Part shown: positions 57,742 through 64,000 of the stretch, one piece after another | Layout: the number at the start of each line of letters is the position of its first letter | Position numbering within the stretch: position 1 is the first letter of the stretch | Origin: Cunninghamia lanceolata | Lineage: Eukaryota; Streptophyta; Pinopsida; Cupressales; Cupressaceae | Reading direction: 5' to 3' | Assembly: GCA_027924645.1 (NCBI GenBank) | Contig: BSBN01000254.1 | Location: forward strand, 16,190,501 to 16,254,500 | DNA: 64,000 bases | The notes under the pieces: model-generated | The model's database searches: none | Seen by the model: only the letters and a program-made list of their open reading frames with translations | Told to the model about the DNA's origin: nothing | Position numbers and translations under genes: made by a program

Positions 57742-58088
57742 ATTTAGAGGACCAAAGGTATTACCCCAAGGGCCTTAGGCTGCCATGACGTGCTGATTGA
57801 AAGGTGGTATAACGAACCTTGGTGGAGTATGAACAGCCAAAACTCTGTTAGCACTGGCAATAGAAACTTCCCCTGGTATTGGAGACCTGGTGTTTGTAGG
57901 GGGAAAACTCTTGGTGCGCTGAAGACGAGGTCGTGGAGTTAAGAATCCAAAATTATTCTGCTACATCAATTCAAATGCAGGATCAATAATACCCTGAGCC
58001 CTCTTACTTCTGGTGTACCGAGAATCTGCCAGACTATATTATGCTCAACACAATTTTGCAAGAAAATGGAAAAGAACTGAAAATGCTT

Positions 58089-58115
58089 CAACTTGAAGCG
58101 TGAGGCTTCAAGTTG
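58089..58115. repeat. Perfect 11-bp inverted repeat beside the primer site
   Basis: CAACTTGAAGC, a 5-base loop, then GCTTCAAGTTG. In the element RNA it would form a stem-loop about 10 bases after the primer site. Leader hairpins in retroelements often serve packaging or dimerisation; that role is inference. Confidence 0.6.
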
Positions 58116-58125
58116 CGCATTCCTT

Positions 58126-58146
58126 CCCTAGTAGAGTCACCAAAAA
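58126..58146 (-). promoter_or_regulatory. Primer-binding site of the large Tat-type element
   Basis: Minus-strand TTTTGGTGACTCTACTAGGG follows the LTR end CCCAACA after about two bases. It resembles the TGGCGACTCC-type sites of Ogre and Tat elements, but the tRNA is not proven here. Confidence 0.6.
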
Positions 58147-58886
58147 ACTGTTGGGTGAATATTTTGTCGTTAACTCGCTAACGGCAAAATGGGTATATCA
58201 GCCACAGCTATGATGAGACAAAGTCTCTCCTCTCAGCAAGGGAGGTTCCCTCTAATTACTTAACTTTTGAAAATCAAACAACTTATAAAATTTATGTACA
58301 CTAAAAACTATGTTTGTGGTGGTTCCATCTCATCTCATTCTCTTTTTTCAGAATAGATGTTTATATTTCAAACTCTTGATATAAGACTTGTAAATTATCA
58401 CAAAATCACAAAAACTCAAAGTTTTCTGTTACCTCACTTACTACTTATAAATAGAACTCTTTGAAGTAGAATGCAGCCCAAAGTCTTCACTCCTCTTCAA
58501 GATGATAAAAGTAAATCGAATATAACAACTTGCAGCACAAAGTCTTCAAACTATTGTATTCTCACAAACATGAACATATAACCCACAACTGATTTGATAA
58601 CACGAAGTTTATCAGAATCAAATTAAGAGCGCTCTTCAATCACTTGAAACAAACTCCACACTTCAATTATTATCAAATAAGATTATGATAGCAAGACATC
58701 AGAACAATACTATCACAACACAAATAATCCCAAGACAAAGATTGGAATTGAACTTGCTTTCTTGTATTGACAAATATTTGAATATTGATTTTCACAAAAA
58801 GCACAAAGTCTTGATTTGCTTCTCAATTCGCCAGAGCTTTCTTGCAAAAGATAAAAGATAGATATTTACAAAAAAAAGGCCCCTTT

Positions 58887-58895
58887 TATTTATAG
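58887..58895 (-). promoter_or_regulatory. Predicted TATA box of the LTR promoter (right LTR)
   Basis: Minus-strand CTATAAATA, about 190 bp 3' of the ORF end and about 740 bp from gag-side LTR edge. In this 5' LTR it is the copy that would drive genomic RNA. Confidence 0.5.
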
Positions 58896-59088
58896 GGAAA
58901 GGCCTTGAGAAAATTTAGGAAAAAACTAACTACTTTGACTTATTCAAAAATAGGAGTCCTTATTGACTTGGGACTTCCTATATTTTTACATGTAATTGCA
59001 TATTAAAAATGTACATGTAAAAATGTCCAAAATTGTTTTGAAAGTACATATGAAAATTAGAAAATAAACTAAGGGAAAAACAACTGCT

Positions 59089-62000
59089 TCAATTTGTGTC
59101 ACCACTTTTTCTCATGTGGTGATCATACATAGTGAAGGCCGCTTGCATTTCAATGCAATCTGGGTTGAATGCGTTCTTGAAGATCATCTTGGCCCACACT
59201 ATGGCATCCCTCACTGTAGTGATTGATTTGGCATGCTTAGTTAACCTGGTTTTCAGATTGTCCAAGGTTAACTGGTTGTCTAAAATGTTGTCCACAGAAG
59301 TTATTGAAAATGCTTTATCTTCAAATTCTTTCTGGAACATGTCTTCAAATTCTTGAACCATTTCTTCTGCAGAAAGAAATTGGTTATCCTGTGACACCAA
59401 CTTACAAGGTAACTCCTCCAACTTATGCAAAAGATTAACATCATTTTCTTCACTGATTTCCTTTGCAGCTTCAAGATCCTTGATCAAATTTCTTAGCATA
59501 TTGCTCCTGTACATCAGAGCTTCCTTTGTTTCTGTATATGAATCCCTATTGGAAATAGCGCCAATGGATATTAGGGTACTTATTTTTAGCTTCCTCATTT
59601 CCACCCATTTATCATGAGTATCCTCTGTGTGCTCAATATCTTGAGAGATAGCATCAATGAGATCATTAAGTTCCACCCTTACTTTCCTTATTTTATCCGT
59701 CTTTTCAAATACATCCGTGAGCAAAGAAATTCCTTGCGCTCGCATCCTGTCTAAGTACTCTTCAAGTACTTTTCCTCTGAGGTGAGTCTTTTCTACTTTC
59801 AGAATGATGGGGTCTTCAACAGAAACGGCCTCTGGAGTAACTGCTTCTGAGTTCAAAGTGATTTTTCTTACCACTGTAGTCAGCTGTTCTACCTTTGCCT
59901 TGTAATAATCTTTCATTTCTTTTTCCCTGTCGAACTTCTAGATCAGGATGTCCATGGCTAACTGCATATCATTTTTAGCACTTTCATGGGTGATTTTGCC
60001 CAATTCAACCCTAGAAATAGAATAGTCATTCATATCAAAATTTTCAATAGTTGCATCCTGTGGAGGTTTTGCTATCTCCAGAAATTTATGTCCCTTATCT
60101 TCAAGTACCCTGGAAAGAATCTTTGGTTTCTTCGGGGCCTTAGGCTTTGCAGGTACCAACTTAGTGAAATCAAAATCATCTGGAGAGATGACTTGCTTTT
60201 TCCTCTTTGGCGTGTAAGCTGATAACCAAGGTGGAAGCAGAGAAGTACCTACATTGGGATCCATTCCTACTGCTGGTGTTCCCGGAATTGTGCTTGTACT
60301 GGTAGTAGAAATAATAGGCGGGGTGTTAGTAAAAACCACACCTATTACATTTGCACTTGAAACTTGCTCAGTATTCATCACAAAATGATCAAACATGGAC
60401 GTATCCCCAATATCAAAAGACGAAGAAGACAAACTAGGAATTGACTCAGAAGAACGGAGAACATTTTCAAAAGTGCTTTGGGGATTATCAAAAATTATTT
60501 TAGGAGGAGAAGGGGATTCAGAGGAAGGAATGTTAATAGAGGAAACAAACATAGGGGCTGCGACAGGTGTATTTTCCTGTGGAGGCAAAGCCTCTTCATC
60601 TTGTTGATCTGAACTCCTGTCTTCAACATCCATCTCTTCTGTAGCTGGCTCTTCAGTCGCTGGCTCCTCAACTTCCATATTTTTCATTTCAGGTTCTTCC
60701 TCAACAGCTTTTGCTTTCTTTGTTACAAATCTGATTTTAGGCTTGTGTGTTTTAGAGGATGATGGAACATCACTCTTGTTCTTCATTTTGTTTTCCGCCT
60801 TTTTACCAGTCTGCTCTTGAATTTCAGTTTCTGAACCAGTGAGGAATTCTTTTAGTGTAATTCCTTTATCCGCTAGCCAGTTATTGGTGTTGGCCAATAT
60901 AGGCTCAAATCTCGTCCTTAGTGAAGTCAACTCCTTTTGGGACCATGGGATTGGAGGGAGAGGAGTACTAGCTATCTGTTCTGCATTGTACCTAGCATCA
61001 ACCAATTCCCCATCATCCACAAGATCTTCTAGAATATCAGCAAGTCCTAGATATTCAATTTGTTCTAGAGACAACCTACTATAGTCCAGTTTCCTGATAT
61101 CTTCCTCTGTTCTCAAGTCTATCCAGACATCTTCCACCATGGGTTCATGAAACTAAGTTTTCCTCCTGATTTTATCCTTTACACCCCGGTAGTCAAATTT
61201 TGGTATCCTCTTGAATTGCTTCATGGTGACCAACTGCATTTCTGTCTCCATAGCCCTTGCCTTTGCGGCAGTCAACACTGAATATCTGCTGATTTCCACT
61301 GGAAATCTGAAACTAGGCTTCTTGAGTTCCATCTGTTTGTTATGCACGACAATCATTTGTCTGCACAACTCCATCAAGACCAGTTTATCTGAAGGAAACC
61401 TAGGAAGCATATAAGGGTAGCCTTGGAAAAAGCCAACCCTCAAGTATGAGAAAGATGGAAATTGCAAAAACATACAACCAAAGTTATTAACCACTGTCCA
61501 TGCCTCGTCTGAAATTCTTCTCTGCTCCAGTTGGGGATCAAAAAGACACAAGAATACAGCAAAGAACGCATCATTCACCCTCTTGAAATGGTGAATTGAA
61601 CCTTTCAATGTCAGCTGAGAATAATATTGGTATACTGGGACTACTCTCCTATCCCCTTCTGATGATAATCCCAGAAAAATGCTCATGGAGGCTGCAATGT
61701 ATACCAGATAGGAAGTCATGAAGAACTTGAATGTAGTGGATACCTTCGTCAGTTGGTCATGCAAAGTGTTACTGATTTGGTCTCCCCAGAAAATAACTTG
61801 CTTTCCCTAGAGTATGACCTTAATGAAAGGATACATCCATTCATGAAACTATGAAGAGGAGGACAAACCTCTTATCCTGCTGAGGAGGGTAATCAAGTCA
61901 CCAACTTCTTCTACAAAATCACTTTGAGGAAAACTGCGTGGCCACCTTGACAAACTTGACCTTGCAGTCTTCAACCATTTGTTGTTGATCACTTTCTTCG

Positions 62001-62427
62001 CTTTTTCTAGATTCTTGCCATATTCCTTCTAAGCTTCAACAAAGTCAAGCTTCAATACCTCTGTCGCAGGAGGAAACATGAACACCTTGTCAATGAACTC
62101 AGGATCCAACTTGATTATCACATTACCATTGGTGTCCACCATGGCTCTAATATCTTTGTTATAGAAATGGGCACACTGAAGAACAAATTCTGTATTGTGA
62201 GCCGCCACTGGGAAGGATGATACCAAATGAATATTACTCTCCACTATCTTCTTCATCATAGCACTGGGGTTGCTTGACTTGGTTCTCTCTACAAACTCAG
62301 CCATATCAACATGGCCAATCTTTGTATCTCTAATGTCCTCAACATTAGAATGGACTGAGGTGATTGGGAAAACACCTTGATATTTGTACTTCATTGCTTT
62401 TGACTTCTTCAGGGACAAGTCAGTCAT
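59089..62427 (-). pseudogene. LTR-encoded ORF, right LTR copy, five nonsense codons
   Basis: The full 1113-codon frame is kept without frameshift. Stops at about 62026, 61850, 61807, 61150 and 59936 interrupt it, and those I could compare fit CAG-to-TAG. The open parts are 62427-62029, 61764-61153, 61140-59938 and 59916-59089. The protein matches the left-LTR copy closely. Here the junction missing in the left copy (SLSSSSFDIGDTSMFDHF) is intact. No known domain. The C-terminal third is coiled-coil-like. Confidence 0.75.
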
Positions 62428-62679
62428 TTGGATGAACTTTCACTGAGAAGAAATTTGATGTTGAATGAAGCTCCGCAGAAGAAACTGCAACAAAAGTCAT
62501 GATCATGCAATTAGGGAAAATACGGGCAATCTGGGAAAATTGCATGTTGATGATCACGACTATGGGAATGCGCTTGAAAAAGGGCTATAGTGCAAGCTGG
62601 CCAAAAACCAGAGGAGAAGCAGGCTCAGGAAATCAAAATTGGAAATTTTCCAGAGTTGGAAAAATTTTGGGACATTTTT

Positions 62680-63840
62680 GCATGGGCGGCAAAATTTGCC
62701 GCTCTTGCATATGAGGGTTTTGCATTATTTGCATTGGCGGCAAATTTTGCCGCCACTACATGTTGATAAAGACCAGGAATTGGTATAAGCGGCAGATTTT
62801 GCCGACAATGCAGGTAGCAAGTTATGAATTTGGTAGTCTTTCATGTTAGGGCGGCAAAATTTGCCGTCTATGCACGATATAATATTCCATACACCGGCGG
62901 CAAATTTTGCCGACAATGTGCATGAGTTTTTTGTTTGATTGTCGATGACCTATCCGGGCGGTAAAAAATGCCAACTTTGCTTAGTAGAAGTTGCAAGGAT
63001 TTCAGTGTTTGATCGAGGATTTTGGCCGATAGTGCACAAAGGTAAGAACTGATCTTCGCAGTCTTCAATCGGTGAAAATGGCCGACACTGCTTACTGGTA
63101 TATGGCAAAAGGTTTTTAGGGTTTTAAGCGGTAAACTGCCAACTTACCTAGGGCACAACTGGTCGGGGTTTTGGGGAAGGACTCGACAGAAAAAAGACAT
63201 GAAAACTTCAACGTTTTCATTTTGACCCATTACGCAGACAAAACACTCCTCTCAGAGCAAAATTCCGATCATTCTAACAAGAGATGGAAAACTTTAATAA
63301 GAAAACAATAAAGAAAATTAGTTACCCATAGCGCCGGTGACAAACCCTAATCGTGAGGATGAATTTGAAATTTGATTGAATATCAAACGGTGCAATCAAG
63401 TGATGCGAGGGGTCCGGAGAGAGCTAGGAGCAATGAACATAAAAATAAAAATAACAAACCAAAGATGTATTTAAAACTCAAAAACAAGTTTTAATGAGTG
63501 GCACGAGTGGCCATTAATGGCACTCGGCGTCTAGGATTTCAAAAAAATCTTGTTTGAGTGGGAATTCCAGCCGACAGTGCATATATTAAAAAGAAGTAAT
63601 GGCAGCATAATTTGCTGACCATGCACATAAAGAAGAAAAACATGTAAAGACAGAAAAAATCACCGACTTCACATGTTGAACAAAACAAACGCATGTAGTG
63701 GCGGCAAAATTTGCCGCCTCTACATGCAAAATGAAAAGCATATGTAAGAGCGGCAAAAAACACCGCTATTGCATATGTAAGAAAAACAAGTTCAAAAGAG
63801 ATATGCAGGGGCGGCAATTTTTGCTGCTCTTGCATATCAG
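62680..63840. repeat. Array of GCGGCAAAATTTGCCGC-type palindromic units (right LTR)
   Basis: Counterpart of the array at 50480-51660. Some units are better preserved here, e.g. near 62693, 62733, 62850, 62895 and 63703 (GGCGGCAAAATTTGCCGCC). Differences between the copies are mostly C/T and G/A at CG sites. Confidence 0.75.
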
Positions 63841-64000
63841 GACTTCAAATTTTACTACCTCTTAAAAATGACTTAAATTAACATTTTAACCAATTTACAA
63901 CTTGAACGATCTTCATGCATATCGAGAAACCTATTCAAAGGGATGTCATAAACCAGTCTATAATGTCAAATGACTTTGCGTGAGATCAAGAGAATCTTGT

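Larger units (their letters stand above)
36925..64000 (+). mobile_element. Second Ty1/copia element, split by two gypsy insertions; runs off the window
   Basis: A 5' LTR ends at 37449, a primer site follows, and gag begins at 37535. Gag is cut at 37814 by a chromodomain gypsy element and resumes at 45162. The protease region is then cut at 45959 by the large Tat-type element. The remaining copia genes and 3' LTR would lie beyond the right edge. Confidence 0.75.
45960..64000 (-). mobile_element. Large Tat-type Ty3/gypsy element with ORF-bearing 5.9-kb LTRs
   Basis: The left LTR is 45960-51906, the interior 51907-58148 and the right LTR begins at 58149. From the length of the left copy the right LTR should end near 64096, outside the window. 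LTRs start TGTTGGGTGAAT and end GAGAACAACA on the plus strand. Gag-pol runs leftwards in a single frame (all pieces share phase) with about nine stops and no frameshift. Pol carries a second RNase H, as in Tat elements, but ahead of RT. Each LTR holds a 1113-codon ORF. The LTR pair is the most alike in the window, so this is probably the youngest insertion. Confidence 0.92.
58149..64000 (-). repeat. 5' LTR of the large Tat-type element, cut by the window edge
   Basis: Starts TGTTGGGTGAATATTTTG, matching 45960. The last bases correspond to about 51812 of the left LTR, so roughly 95 bp are missing. It contains the second copies of the TATA box, ORF and palindrome array. Confidence 0.9.

Noticed and set aside
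1..64000. tRNA, rRNA or organelle-derived genes
   Set aside because: Only tRNA-complementary primer sites were found; no cloverleaf or rRNA sequence was recognised by eye.

Overview
The window looks like intergenic DNA from a large-genome seed plant. I lean towards a gymnosperm, but the lineage is inference. It is AT-rich, has no recognisable host gene, tRNA or rRNA, and consists almost entirely of nested LTR retrotransposons in different states of decay. Plant-specific marks include Ty3/gypsy elements of Tat type with a second RNase H, a chromodomain Ty3/gypsy element, Ty1/copia elements with tRNA-Met-type primer sites, and an antisense plant mobile domain (PMD) gene.

Layout. 1-3190: a decayed minus-strand accessory ORF. 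3496-6039: remains of a minus-strand copia gag with two zinc knuckles, split by a probable solo LTR (3839-5529). 6040 to about 10720: a non-autonomous minus-strand LTR element with a broken gag and a tandem array of primer-site-like units. 10721-12720: unexplained. 12720-13306 and 32491-33400: one degenerate short-repeat array split by a 19.2-kb copia element (13307-32490). That copia element has its own gag split by an 11.9-kb Tat-type gypsy element (14855-26772; perfect GGAAG target duplication), which carries an antisense PMD pseudogene. About 33640-36924: the 5' end of a minus-strand copia-like element and noncoding remains. From about 36925 to the right edge: a second copia element whose gag is cut by a chromodomain gypsy element (37815-45161, minus) and whose protease region is cut by a very large Tat-type gypsy element (45960 to beyond 64000, minus).

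The large Tat-type element is the most interesting object. Its LTR is 5947 bp (left copy 45960-51906; the right copy runs off the window). Each LTR encodes a roughly 1113-codon ORF of unknown family on the same strand as gag-pol. A conserved TATA box lies 3' of this ORF, so the ORF appears to sit in U3. That is an organisation like mouse mammary tumour virus sag, in a plant retrotransposon. U3 also carries an array of palindromic GGCAAAATTTGCC-type units. The gag-pol is one long frame broken only by about nine nonsense codons. Its domain order is gag, protease, archaeal-type RNase H, reverse transcriptase, classical RNase H, integrase, with the second RNase H upstream of the RT. The nested Tat element at 14855-26772 has the order RT, RNase H, second RNase H, integrase, so both layouts occur in one window.

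All elements seen are defective. Most lesions are C-to-T or G-to-A changes (CAG to TAG, TGG to TAG or TGA, CGA to TGA), as expected for methylated, silenced transposons. Element boundaries rest on TG...CA ends, primer sites, target duplications and reading frames that resume across insertions. No database search was possible.
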